From Candidatus Bathyarchaeota archaeon (GTDB lineage Archaea; Thermoproteota; Bathyarchaeia; Bathyarchaeales; Bathyarchaeaceae), in assembly GCA_003662715.1 (NCBI GenBank), contig QMYO01000006.1, positions 1-17,844 on the forward strand: a stretch of DNA of 17,844 bases. Direction: 5' to 3'. Below are positions 1 through 6,299 of this stretch, in pieces. Both the position numbers and the translations under genes were made by a program. How positions within the stretch are numbered: position 1 is the first letter of the stretch; every line of letters begins with the position of its first letter. The notes beneath the pieces were generated by a model. It was not told the origin of the DNA. It saw only the letters and a list, made by a program, of their open reading frames with translations, and did not search any database.

Positions 1-13
1 TTCGCATTGTCAT
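1..13 (-). CDS. Start of a gene running off the left edge
   Basis: Only the first four codons (M-T-M-R) lie in the window. The ATG at 13-11 has a GGAGGG ribosome binding site a few bases upstream and lies just after the stop of the 38-residue membrane protein gene, so it is probably the next gene of the same minus-strand unit. Nothing can be said about its product. Confidence 0.4.
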
Positions 14-44
14 TTCCCTCCTTGTGGGCTTTGGGTGTCGGTGT

Positions 45-161
45 TTAGCTGCCGAAGCCTTCGAACATTTTCATTAGCATCTTCAATACTGCTATGGTTA
101 CGATGAGGGGTACCACCGCCAGCACTACATTCACAACAGATGAAAGATCAACGCTTGACAT
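45..161 (-). CDS. 38-residue single-span membrane protein, candidate major coat protein
   Basis: This short gene has an ATG at 161-159 and a TAA at 47-45, with GGAGG and AGGGG sequences upstream of the start. The product has a short polar N-terminus (MSSVDLSS), one hydrophobic helix at about residues 9-26, and a short amphipathic tail with two lysines ending in EGFGS. Inference: a small, abundant structural protein is plausible. Single-span coat proteins of about 30-60 residues are typical of membrane-extruded filamentous viruses, and small hydrophobic capsid proteins occur in archaeal spindle viruses. The gene is divergent from the spike-like and Zot-like ATPase genes, which supports a virion role. 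It could equally be another small membrane protein such as a holin or an assembly helper. The coding call rests on start, ribosome binding site and hydrophobic pattern, not on homology. Confidence 0.6.
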   Translation of the reverse strand: MSSVDLSSVVNVVLAVVPLIVTIAVLKMLMKMFEGFGS

Positions 162-299
162 TTTCCCCTTTTACACCTCCATTCTGCTTTCGTATTTAGA
201 GTGAGGTTTTTCTATGGATAAATTTATTCGAGGGCAGAATTCTTTGGATTTTAACCATAATTTATAGAGTATACCTGCCGAGTATAGTCATATAGAATT

Positions 300-310
300 C
301 TTTTAAATAT
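300..310 (+). promoter_or_regulatory. TATA box of the plus-strand structural operon
   Basis: The stretch TTTTAAATAT at 301-310 fits an archaeal TATA element. A transcription start about 26 bases downstream (near 331) would leave a leader of about 17 bases before the TTG at 348, containing a GGTAGGTGG ribosome binding site. The rest of the gene-free stretch 162-347 is AT-rich and presumably also carries the promoter for the divergent minus-strand genes; AAATTTATCC on the minus strand near 219-229 is a weak candidate. Confidence 0.5.
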
Positions 311-347
311 TCCCTTCGATATTTGTATAGTTTGGTAGGTGGCTGGC

Positions 348-659
348 TTGGCGAAGGCTGAAGGCGGATCCTTCGCTCTTAAAATCAGTATTGTACGGAT
401 AAGTTCTAAGGCGAATGATGATCCGGATGTTATTGACAGCATAACCTTGACGAGAGACAGCTATGGCAGACCATATTATAATCAGCTTAAGCTTTTGATG
501 GACGCTGGCTTCTGGGTTAAAAGCAAGAGGATTGAACTGCAAAATAGGGGTCTTGACCCAAGAGATTTCAGAATTTTGGTGACCGAAGTTGCTGGTTATA
601 GGAAGCCTCAGTGGCTTTTTGATAGGATAAAGAAGATTATGGGAGTAACTGTTGTATGA
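348..659 (+). CDS. Small basic protein of unknown function, first gene of the structural operon
   Basis: The product is about 103 residues and I do not recognise a family. The start is taken as the TTG at 348 because GGTAGGTGG lies about six bases upstream; a GTG at 339 is an alternative. The protein begins MAKAEGG, is rich in lysine, arginine and aspartate, has no membrane segment and no cysteines, and looks mixed alpha/beta, with the helix-like segment YYNQLKLLMDAGFW and a basic C-terminal stretch (WLFDRIKKIMG). It overlaps the next gene by four bases (ATGA), so the two are probably translationally coupled. Its place as first gene before a secreted spike-like protein suggests a structural or assembly role, but that is inference only. 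Confidence 0.6.
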   Translation: MAKAEGGSFALKISIVRISSKANDDPDVIDSITLTRDSYGRPYYNQLKLLMDAGFWVKSKRIELQNRGLDPRDFRILVTEVAGYRKPQWLFDRIKKIMGVTVV

Positions 660-1675
660 AAGTTAAGGCTTTAGCCTTCATTGCAGCCTTTCTTGCCGCT
701 TTTTTAGTGTTTTCCAGCTTCGAATCTGCCTTTGCACAGTCAAGCCCAGAGGGCAGCTGGCAAGAGGTTGCAAGGGGGGCTGAAGCAATCTGGGAAAGAG
801 ACCATTATGGCTTTTATTCGACTTTTGATGATGATAGGGACGGATGGATTCTCTGGGAGTATTCGGAGCCTTTCAGCTTCTCTATGTGGGAGCAATGCTA
901 CTGCGACGAAAACAGCTGGATTGACGCATGCTTGAGTGCTGGTCTTAAGCATAAACGTCAATATCAGCTTTACAGTTCAAGTTCAAACTGGACGATCACA
1001 TGTGAAGTCATTCATTGTTTTGAGTCTTGGTTCTGGCAGAGAACAGGGCATATTGAGATGGCACTCTATAATGGAACTGAAGAGAAAGAGTGGTATGAGT
1101 TTACGCCAAGGAAAGGCGCCACTGACTACCGCTATTATGTTTGGATTTGGAATAATGGCTCAAAGCTTTACTTTAGGCTGAGATGGAAAACATCTGGGCT
1201 GTTTGGAGAAAGAATATGGACTAACACATTTTCGATTGATGTTCCAAGCAATTTCTTCGCTAATGTTACTTTAAGGATGAAAGCCATTAAGGAGTATGGT
1301 TCCGGAAAAATAAGTTGCAGAATAATTTATGAGAAACTATATGAAGGTGGAGCCAATCCTGAGCCAGAGAATATTAAGCCTTTGCCAAGCTGGATTCAAA
1401 GCGCCGTCGATTTCGTTTTGACTCTTTTTTATATGCTTAGCAGTATTGTTATTGGTGTTGCTCCTTATGCGGGAGTCGGTTTTGCCATCTGGATTCTCAG
1501 CGGAGTCGTTACGGCAGCCGAAACTGGAGAATTCTCCAAAATCTGGGAGCCCTTCATTAAAATCTACAGTCTATTTACTGGGATTATCAGTATAGTAGTG
1601 AAGGCTATCAAGACTATCTGGGACTACATCATCAAATTTCTTGAGTGGATCGGCATTGTCGGGGTGGCGGCATGA
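656..1675 (+). CDS. Secreted, membrane-anchored spike-like protein
   Basis: The 339-residue product begins with a classic signal peptide (MKVK, hydrophobic core, AFA|QS cleavage site near residue 27). It continues with an exported domain of about 210 residues that is rich in Trp, Tyr and Phe and carries several cysteines able to form disulfides (including CYC and C-x4-C patterns near residues 80-125). At least four N-glycosylation sequons are visible (NWT, NGT, NGS, NVT). From about residue 245 to the end there are two or three long hydrophobic or amphipathic helices. This is the layout of a viral surface or receptor-binding protein anchored by its C-terminus, such as spikes of pleomorphic archaeal viruses or minor coat proteins of filamentous viruses. 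The role is inferred from architecture and from the Zot-like ATPase downstream; no family was recognised. It overlaps the previous gene by four bases. Confidence 0.75.
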   Translation: MKVKALAFIAAFLAAFLVFSSFESAFAQSSPEGSWQEVARGAEAIWERDHYGFYSTFDDDRDGWILWEYSEPFSFSMWEQCYCDENSWIDACLSAGLKHKRQYQLYSSSSNWTITCEVIHCFESWFWQRTGHIEMALYNGTEEKEWYEFTPRKGATDYRYYVWIWNNGSKLYFRLRWKTSGLFGERIWTNTFSIDVPSNFFANVTLRMKAIKEYGSGKISCRIIYEKLYEGGANPEPENIKPLPSWIQSAVDFVLTLFYMLSSIVIGVAPYAGVGFAIWILSGVVTAAETGEFSKIWEPFIKIYSLFTGIISIVVKAIKTIWDYIIKFLEWIGIVGVAA

Positions 1676-2166
1676 AGCTCAACATGATTCTTCTCTATGG
1701 CAATAACATGGAGATTAAGAGGGGAGAGTATGATCCAGACGAGGGAATTGCATTTTTGCGTGGAAGAAAGCATTTCAGGAAGGGGATTGTGAGCAGATTC
1801 ATCGTTGACCAACAGGACATTTTCTATTTGATGAAGAAAGGAAAGTCTGTTCCATACGTTATTATAGATCGTAACAGCAGGAGAAGCGTGAAGCCAGTCT
1901 ATGTTGTTCCAGAATCAAATAACCCTGGAAATAATAAGTCAGATAATGAGTCAGAGGATTCATTTCCGGCTTTGCAATTGTATGCTGATCCTGACCCCAG
2001 CATTGAGCGTAGGCTTGACTATCTAAGCGAGAAAAGCTTTTGGAAAAGCTTTCTTGAAGCCGTGATTATTCCTCCAAGAGTTGTTGTGGCTTATTTGCTG
2101 GCTGGAGCCGGAACATACGCCATTATCAGAATGCTGTTTGCAGCCGCTGGCTTTAACATTCCATAG
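1672..2166 (+). CDS. C-terminally anchored membrane protein, virion module
   Basis: The product is about 164 residues. The start is taken as the ATG at 1672, which overlaps the upstream stop and follows GGGGTGGCGG; an upstream in-frame start at 1645 lies inside the spike gene and has no better signal. The N-terminal ~80 residues are a basic, soluble-looking alpha/beta domain. They are followed by a polar Asn/Ser/Asp linker (about residues 88-108) and one hydrophobic helix near the C-terminus (VVVAYLLAGAGTYAIIRMLF). Most of the chain therefore lies on one side of the membrane, and without a signal peptide that side is probably cytoplasmic. It could link a membrane-embedded coat to DNA or to the ATPase encoded further downstream. 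No family recognised. Confidence 0.7.
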   Translation: MKLNMILLYGNNMEIKRGEYDPDEGIAFLRGRKHFRKGIVSRFIVDQQDIFYLMKKGKSVPYVIIDRNSRRSVKPVYVVPESNNPGNNKSDNESEDSFPALQLYADPDPSIERRLDYLSEKSFWKSFLEAVIIPPRVVVAYLLAGAGTYAIIRMLFAAAGFNIP

Positions 2167-2175
2167 GTGATTACA

Positions 2176-2577
2176 TTGGCTAAAAGCGTTGAGGTAGATA
2201 GGGCGGTTGACCAAATCCTCAAGAGTTTGGGTCTTGTAAGTACTGAGGAGGCTCTTGGAAAGGCTGTAGACAGCCTAACAGAAACCGAAAATGATGAGGC
2301 AATTAAGATTCTGAGCGACATAAGCGTTCCTGAAGCGTCCAGATATGCCTTGCTCTTGACAATTGCCAAAAGGTACAAGCTTAACTGGCTGAGAGATTAT
2401 GTAATTGAACTTTTGAAGTTGCGCTGCAGCGTGAATAGGCTTGGCAGACGCGAGATTGTCCGCATGGTTAGCGGAATGGAAGTCCGCGAGCATGCAGGCT
2501 TGAGGGCTTGGCTTGCAAGAAAGTTTGGAAGAGGAAAGAAAGAGAAGGAGTCAGCAATAGGCTATGCACCATTCTAA
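2176..2577 (+). CDS. Helical soluble protein of unknown function, virion module
   Basis: The product is about 133 residues from the TTG at 2176, chosen because AGGTGAT lies just upstream; a GTG at 2167 in the same frame is the alternative. The sequence is almost wholly helical and highly charged, with repeated heptad-like segments and a very basic tail (RKFGRGKKEKES) that could contact nucleic acid or phospholipid. There are no membrane segments and only one cysteine. It lies directly between a membrane-anchored protein and the small gene preceding the ATPase, all on one strand with short gaps, so it probably belongs to the same assembly unit. I do not recognise a family. Confidence 0.65.
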   Translation: MAKSVEVDRAVDQILKSLGLVSTEEALGKAVDSLTETENDEAIKILSDISVPEASRYALLLTIAKRYKLNWLRDYVIELLKLRCSVNRLGRREIVRMVSGMEVREHAGLRAWLARKFGRGKKEKESAIGYAPF

Positions 2578-2588
2578 GGAGGTAGAAT

Positions 2589-2897
2589 ATGCCACGATAC
2601 AAAAGTCCGTTTGACGAGTTTCGGCATTTTCAGCTTTTGGCGCAGAGATGGGCTGAGAAAGACAAGAAGCTTAAAGACTATGCATGTAATTTGCTGGCTC
2701 CTAAACTTGTCATTCTTGATAATGTCATAGAGAAACTACCTGAAGGCCACCCTGTCAGAACTCGGCTTTCAGAAATTAGAGAAATCTTGAAGCGTATAGG
2801 AGAGGTTCAGTGGATTCTTAATGCGGATATTGTGACTAATTTGGCATTGAAGGTTGGGAAGACGGGAATTGAGATTTCTGCTGTGGAGGAGAGTTGA
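2589..2897 (+). CDS. Small helical protein preceding the Zot-like ATPase
   Basis: This 102-residue product starts at an ATG with AAGGAGG eight bases upstream. It is predicted helical, with an N-terminal charged segment (PFDEFRHFQLLAQRWAEKDKK) and a central helical hairpin, and has no transmembrane segment. Its stop codon overlaps the ATPase start (TGATG), so the two are likely made in fixed proportion and may interact; a partner or adaptor of the ATPase is a reasonable guess. No family is recognised from sequence alone. Confidence 0.65.
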   Translation: MPRYKSPFDEFRHFQLLAQRWAEKDKKLKDYACNLLAPKLVILDNVIEKLPEGHPVRTRLSEIREILKRIGEVQWILNADIVTNLALKVGKTGIEISAVEES

Positions 2898-3721
2898 TGA
2901 GCGTTTTTAACTCTAAATTTGTGAAGGTTCTGGAAAGGCTGTTTGGAGTTCCAGCGCCTATCATCTTTGTTACTGGAAGAATGGGAAGGGGAAAAACAGA
3001 CTTTTGCCTGCTTATTGGAGAGTTGGCTCTGCAATATGGATGGGTTAAGCATGTAGCCACCAACATTAAAGTATTTGATGAGAGGTTTCTGCATATTACG
3101 AGCTGGGCTGAACTTGAGAATTGGCTTAAACTTGACAAGCGAAAGAAACTTTACATTTTTGATGAGGCAAGCAGCAACATCAGCCGCAGAACACCCATGG
3201 CACAGCTAAACAGAAAAATCATCGACTTAGCATTCAAGCTTAGAAAGTATCGTGCCCACCTATTGTTGGCTGCAGTTAGCAGAGGACTTGTAGACAGCAC
3301 TTTCGAGGCTATACCAGACTTGGTGCTTGGAGAATTCCAGAAGATTTCACGTGAAACAGCCATTCTTCAAAGCGACTTATTCGATGATTTAATCGTCATC
3401 CGGAATATTCCGCCGACAACCGTTAAATTCGACACCTATGACATTGCACCCTTCAGCCTAACGCCGCCAGACGAGGGCCTACAATTCCTATGCTGTAAAG
3501 TAGCAAAGAGATACTATGAACTAAAGAACTACAGCAAAGTTGCACAGGAATTCGGTATCCATCGACAACAAGTCAAAGACTTGGTTTTAAAGCATTTGCA
3601 ACATACATTTGGACAAGTCAAAATGTCAGAGGAGGAACATATTAAGATACAAAATTCCGACAAAGAAAAGGAAAATGATGTTGATTTTACGTTAGATTGT
3701 AACGTAAAATGGAGAAAATGA
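2897..3721 (+). CDS. Zot/FtsK-like P-loop ATPase with C-terminal helix-turn-helix
   Basis: The 274-residue product has a Walker A motif at residues 27-34 (GRMGRGKT), a Walker B at 85-90 (LYIFDE), and a following segment with RKYRAHLLLAAVSRG, matching the layout of Zot-type (zonular occludens toxin family, filamentous phage morphogenesis) and related FtsK/HerA ATPases. Such ATPases power DNA packaging or extrusion through a membrane. Beyond about residue 180 it differs from Zot. Residues 202-236 read as a helix-turn-helix (YYELKNYSKVAQEFGIHRQQ and following) and the tail is acidic and lysine-rich. No membrane helix is evident, whereas many inovirus Zot proteins have one. The start ATG overlaps the upstream stop, with GGAGGAGAG before it. 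The neighbouring secreted and membrane genes support a virion-assembly role. It might alternatively be a DNA translocase used in conjugation. Confidence 0.75.
   Translation: MSVFNSKFVKVLERLFGVPAPIIFVTGRMGRGKTDFCLLIGELALQYGWVKHVATNIKVFDERFLHITSWAELENWLKLDKRKKLYIFDEASSNISRRTPMAQLNRKIIDLAFKLRKYRAHLLLAAVSRGLVDSTFEAIPDLVLGEFQKISRETAILQSDLFDDLIVIRNIPPTTVKFDTYDIAPFSLTPPDEGLQFLCCKVAKRYYELKNYSKVAQEFGIHRQQVKDLVLKHLQHTFGQVKMSEEEHIKIQNSDKEKENDVDFTLDCNVKWRK
3684..3710. promoter_or_regulatory. Perfect inverted repeat overlapping the first possible recombinase start
   Basis: The arms ATTTTACGTTA (3684-3694) and TAACGTAAAAT (3700-3710) are perfect reverse complements separated by five bases. The element lies in the last codons of the ATPase gene and reaches into the ATG at 3709. 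It is a candidate operator for the recombinase gene or a recombinase-binding (att-type) site. As RNA it would form a hairpin hiding the first start codon. Confidence 0.5.
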
Positions 3722-4497
3722 AAATGGGAAAGCGTGGAGGCGCTAAGCGGAGAAGCACGAAGGATTTGCCTCCGGTTAGCCGTCAATATATACTTAATTT
3801 GATTAAGAAGGTTGATTCGCTTCATTATGATGATTTTTGGAAGAAATGGGTTAAGGCTTTAATTGCCTTGCTCTATTTGAGTGGTAGGCGTATTAGCGAG
3901 ATTATTGGTCGGAAATATCCTGAGAGGGGGCAGCCAATTGACATTTATGAAGGCGTGAAAATGGAAGATTTTGAAATAGTTTCAGTTGCTGGTCGTAGAG
4001 TTCTCAAGATGCATTGTAGGATCCTGAAGAAGGGAAGGTTGAAGATTGTTTGTCCGAGATGTGGAATGTTGAACGCGAAGGAAAACCAGTTCTGCAGTAA
4101 ATGCGGTTTAGAGCTTGCACCACTGAATCTTCAGGAAATTGAGAAGGGAGGAATTCGTCAAGTTTGGGCTGACATTCACATGCGTTTGGATGATCCGCTT
4201 ATAGATTATGTTTTAGACTGGCTTAAATACTTGAAGAGTATTGGGCATAAGGGCCGTGTTTTTCCGATTACTACCAGGCAGAGGGCCTGGCAAATTATGA
4301 AGGAAATAGATCCGAACATTTGGAATCACTGGTTCCGACATCAAAGATTTACTCACATTAGCGAGGTTATGGATCCTTACGAGTTGAAGGAGTTTGCTCA
4401 TTGGGAAACCATAGAGCCTGCAGTAGCCTATGTGCATAGAAGCCCCAGAAGAATTTTAGAAAAAATTGAGAGGGCTGACAAAATATGGGAGGAATAA
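3709..4497 (+). CDS. Tyrosine recombinase (integrase) with an inserted zinc ribbon
   Basis: The 262-residue product carries the catalytic set of tyrosine recombinases: Arg61 in LSGRRISEI, the H-x-x-R motif at 207-210 (HWFR), His231-Trp232, and the nucleophile Tyr241 in AVAYVH. Between the first Arg block and the second half it has a zinc ribbon at residues 115-132 (C-x2-C ... C-x2-C). The N-terminus is short and basic, so no full core-binding SAM-like domain is present. The likely job is site-specific integration and excision of this element, or resolution of dimers. The start may be 3709, 3718 or 3724; the last has GGAGA at the best spacing. The gene overlaps the ATPase gene by 13 bases, so it may share its transcript. 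No tRNA gene or obvious att duplication is visible in the window. Confidence 0.88.
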   Translation: MEKMKMGKRGGAKRRSTKDLPPVSRQYILNLIKKVDSLHYDDFWKKWVKALIALLYLSGRRISEIIGRKYPERGQPIDIYEGVKMEDFEIVSVAGRRVLKMHCRILKKGRLKIVCPRCGMLNAKENQFCSKCGLELAPLNLQEIEKGGIRQVWADIHMRLDDPLIDYVLDWLKYLKSIGHKGRVFPITTRQRAWQIMKEIDPNIWNHWFRHQRFTHISEVMDPYELKEFAHWETIEPAVAYVHRSPRRILEKIERADKIWEE

Positions 4498-4499
4498 TT

Positions 4500-4985
4500 A
4501 TGAAAAATTCAAAAAATATTATTGAAAAAATAGATTTTACTCCCAAAAATGAGAAAGGTGTTTTTTATTTATTTTCAAGAATTCATGAAAAAATAGGGTT
4601 TGAAAAAATTATTTCTTTTCAGCAATGGCCAGATATTATCGCGAAAAGAAATGGAAAGACTGTGAGAATTGAATTGGAATTTAAACTAAGTGATTTTCTT
4701 CGGCATCATTATCGAATAACAAAACCGTTAGTTATGGGTCATTGGAAAAAGGTCCAGAATAAATGGATTCTCGTAGTCGGAACTAACATAGTTGATGAAA
4801 TTTCAGATCCTGAAAATAATATTTGGCTGAATAGAGATGACAATGCATTATATCTAAAAACCTTAGGCGATAAAAAGGTTGATGTTGTTATTTGTTGGGT
4901 CAAGGATATAGAACTTTCCAAACTCATTAACGATAATGTACAGGTTGTAGAGTTATCTTGTTTAATAAAATATAAGGGGGTGTAG
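4500..4985 (+). CDS. PD-(D/E)XK nuclease-like protein
   Basis: The 161-residue product contains Pro44-Asp45 followed by E60-F-K62 in the segment QWPDIIAK...RIELEFKLSDF. This is the spacing and hydrophobic setting of the PD-(D/E)XK active site shared by restriction endonucleases and Holliday-junction resolvases. Later strands (WILVVG, VDVVICWVKDI) fit the same alpha/beta fold. The start ATG at 4500 is three bases past the recombinase stop and has GGAGGAATAATT upstream. The gene is clearly richer in A and T (many AAA, ATT, AAT codons) than the genes on either side, which suggests a separate origin. It may process DNA ends during integration or replication, or act in defence against rival elements. 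No methyltransferase partner is seen, which argues against a classical restriction system. Confidence 0.65.
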   Translation: MKNSKNIIEKIDFTPKNEKGVFYLFSRIHEKIGFEKIISFQQWPDIIAKRNGKTVRIELEFKLSDFLRHHYRITKPLVMGHWKKVQNKWILVVGTNIVDEISDPENNIWLNRDDNALYLKTLGDKKVDVVICWVKDIELSKLINDNVQVVELSCLIKYKGV

Positions 4986-4988
4986 GCT

Positions 4989-5381
4989 GTGTTTGAGTGG
5001 ATATTTCTGGGTTTGGTGTTTGCTGGCATCGGCTATTTAGTCTATAAGAGTTGGCGTCGTAAGAAGTTGGGGATTGTGCCTTTGAATGTTAGTGATTTTA
5101 AGGCTACTGTGCTTGGGTCTGGCGAGGCCATGTTCAGCTTTAGGGTTTCCAGGAAGGAGTTGGAGAAGCTTGTTAAGACTATGGCTTTGCATCCTGGCAG
5201 TTCATCTATGATTAGCTTGCCTAAGCGTAGGCGTGGAAGACCTCCAAAACATGCGAAGCTTGAGGAGGCTATGCCTTCTGGCGAGAAGCCTGAATGTTTT
5301 GGTGAGTTGGCTGCTGGGCTTCCGGAAAAGCAGGAATGTGCCACGTGTCCATGGAAGAAGTACTGTAAGAGGGAAGCTTGA
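4989..5381 (+). CDS. Membrane protein with an AT-hook and a C-terminal cysteine cluster
   Basis: The 130-residue product starts at a GTG with GGGGGTG upstream. It has an N-terminal membrane helix (residues 2-19) followed by a basic stop-transfer stretch (SWRRKK), then a soluble segment. An AT-hook-like motif at residues 79-88 (KRRRGRPPKH, with the RGRP core) would bind the minor groove of AT-rich DNA. The tail holds C103, C117, C120 and C126 (CATCPWKKYC), a likely metal site. The topology puts the DNA-binding part in the cytoplasm, so the protein could tether the element's DNA to the membrane for packaging, extrusion or partition. No family recognised; the AT-hook is read from the short motif only. 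Confidence 0.65.
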   Translation: MFEWIFLGLVFAGIGYLVYKSWRRKKLGIVPLNVSDFKATVLGSGEAMFSFRVSRKELEKLVKTMALHPGSSSMISLPKRRRGRPPKHAKLEEAMPSGEKPECFGELAAGLPEKQECATCPWKKYCKREA

Positions 5382-5614
5382 TGGTTTATATTCGTATGGA
5401 AATTCAGAATGTTGAGTCTGGCGAGAAAAAGACTATTGAAAGTAAGGGCAAGAAGGAGACTTGGGTTTTAATGAAGTTTATGGCTAAGGCAGGCAGGTAT
5501 GCTAATCCTAAGTGGAAGATTTTGAGGATTGAGACTGACAGTTTAATGGTTTACAGCTATATTAAGGAGCATAAGCCAGAGTTGCCGATTGAAGCAGTAG
5601 CAGACGAGCAATGA
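5381..5614 (+). CDS. Small protein of unknown function
   Basis: The 77-residue product begins with an ATG that follows GAGGGA by about seven bases and overlaps the stop of the previous gene (TGATG). It is alpha/beta-like: a beta hairpin at the N-terminus (MVYIRMEIQNVESGEKKTIE), a helix (ETWVLMKFMAKAG), then a strand and an acidic tail. It has no cysteines and no membrane segment. It is the last gene of the plus-strand run and converges on the minus operon with only nine bases between stop codons. Confidence 0.6.
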   Translation: MVYIRMEIQNVESGEKKTIESKGKKETWVLMKFMAKAGRYANPKWKILRIETDSLMVYSYIKEHKPELPIEAVADEQ

Positions 5615-5645
5615 AATTTAACGCTATCTTTTTCTGTCTATTTTG
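5615..5645 (+). terminator. Possible T-rich transcription end of the plus-strand operon
   Basis: Just after the last plus-strand stop there are two pyrimidine tracts (ATCTTTTTCTGTC and CTATTTT) with no strong hairpin, which is the form of many archaeal terminators. They lie inside the 3' end of the converging gene. The call is weak and based on composition only. Confidence 0.25.
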
Positions 5646-5926
5646 GGGCCTTTCGGCGGCTTAGTAGTTATCTTTACTCCTCTTGTTGTTTTGGCTCTTC
5701 CGAGATGAATGTCTCTAACTCGTATGCGTTTGACTTTCTTGCCGTTTCTTAGCGTATAGACTTGCGGCGCCTTGATGGTAACCCATAAGTCTCCGCCCTG
5801 AATTCTTTTATCAACAATTTTTGGTCTGCCTTCTACGTTGCGAATTTTTCTTACGCGAATTCTTGGCTTAATTTTGCCATTTCGGTAGCGTTGAAGTCCT
5901 CTGTAAACGATGTAGTAGGTTTTCAC
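5624..5926 (-). CDS. Very basic small protein, unknown function
   Basis: The 100-residue product is unusually rich in Lys and Arg (for example RNGKIKPRIRVRKIRN and KKVKRIRVRDIHLGR) with regularly alternating hydrophobic residues. This suggests a small beta-barrel that binds RNA or DNA. It starts with a GTG that overlaps the stop of the upstream gene (GTGA) and has GGGTGAT before it. It is the last gene of the long minus-strand series. With the similarly basic gene just upstream it forms a pair that may work together. No family recognised, and no cysteine is present. Confidence 0.6.
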   Translation of the reverse strand: MKTYYIVYRGLQRYRNGKIKPRIRVRKIRNVEGRPKIVDKRIQGGDLWVTIKAPQVYTLRNGKKVKRIRVRDIHLGRAKTTRGVKITTKPPKGPKIDRKR

Positions 5927-6225
5927 TTGACTATCACCCTTTTAATGGTGTTTGGAGAAAGGTCTCGGAGTGGATACTGCTCTTTTGGAACGAGAAGTCG
6001 GCTTCCGTGGCTCCACTTCTTAACCGTGCATGGAATCTTCTTCCTTCCAATCTGCACAGTTTTCGTAGATCCTACCTTAAGCCCCTTAGCATCCTTCTTT
6101 GGAACTATGAAGCATCTGGCCTGCCTCAAATCTGCAGTTGGCGTTCGGGCCTCTTTTTTGCCTCTGTAGCCTATAGTTTGTAGGGTTACTCGTCTTCTTC
6201 CAAGTTTAGCCTTAACCTTACACAT
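5923..6225 (-). CDS. Basic small protein, possible nucleic-acid binder
   Basis: The 100-residue product is basic and appears rich in beta strands, with segments such as KVGSTKTVQIGRKKIPCTVK that resemble small beta-barrel nucleic-acid-binding proteins, though no family can be named. The ATG at 6225 is preferred because GGATGGAGA lies just upstream. A TTG at 6237 in the same frame would fit a nearly leaderless transcript and cannot be excluded. It overlaps the next gene by four bases. The gap 6226-6299 is AT-rich and may carry a promoter. Confidence 0.6.
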   Translation of the reverse strand: MCKVKAKLGRRRVTLQTIGYRGKKEARTPTADLRQARCFIVPKKDAKGLKVGSTKTVQIGRKKIPCTVKKWSHGSRLLVPKEQYPLRDLSPNTIKRVIVK

Positions 6226-6299
6226 TCTCCATCCCAAGAAAAATGAAGGCCGAATTTTGATTTAGAATTATTCGAAGATACTATACTCCGCATGTATTC

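Noticed and set aside
2035..2060. Repeated AAAAGCTTT palindromes
   Set aside because: They encode the repeated K-S-F residues of a helix and are short, so codon use explains them.
4500..4985. Restriction-modification system
   Set aside because: No methyltransferase gene or specificity subunit lies nearby, so the nuclease-like fold alone does not support it.
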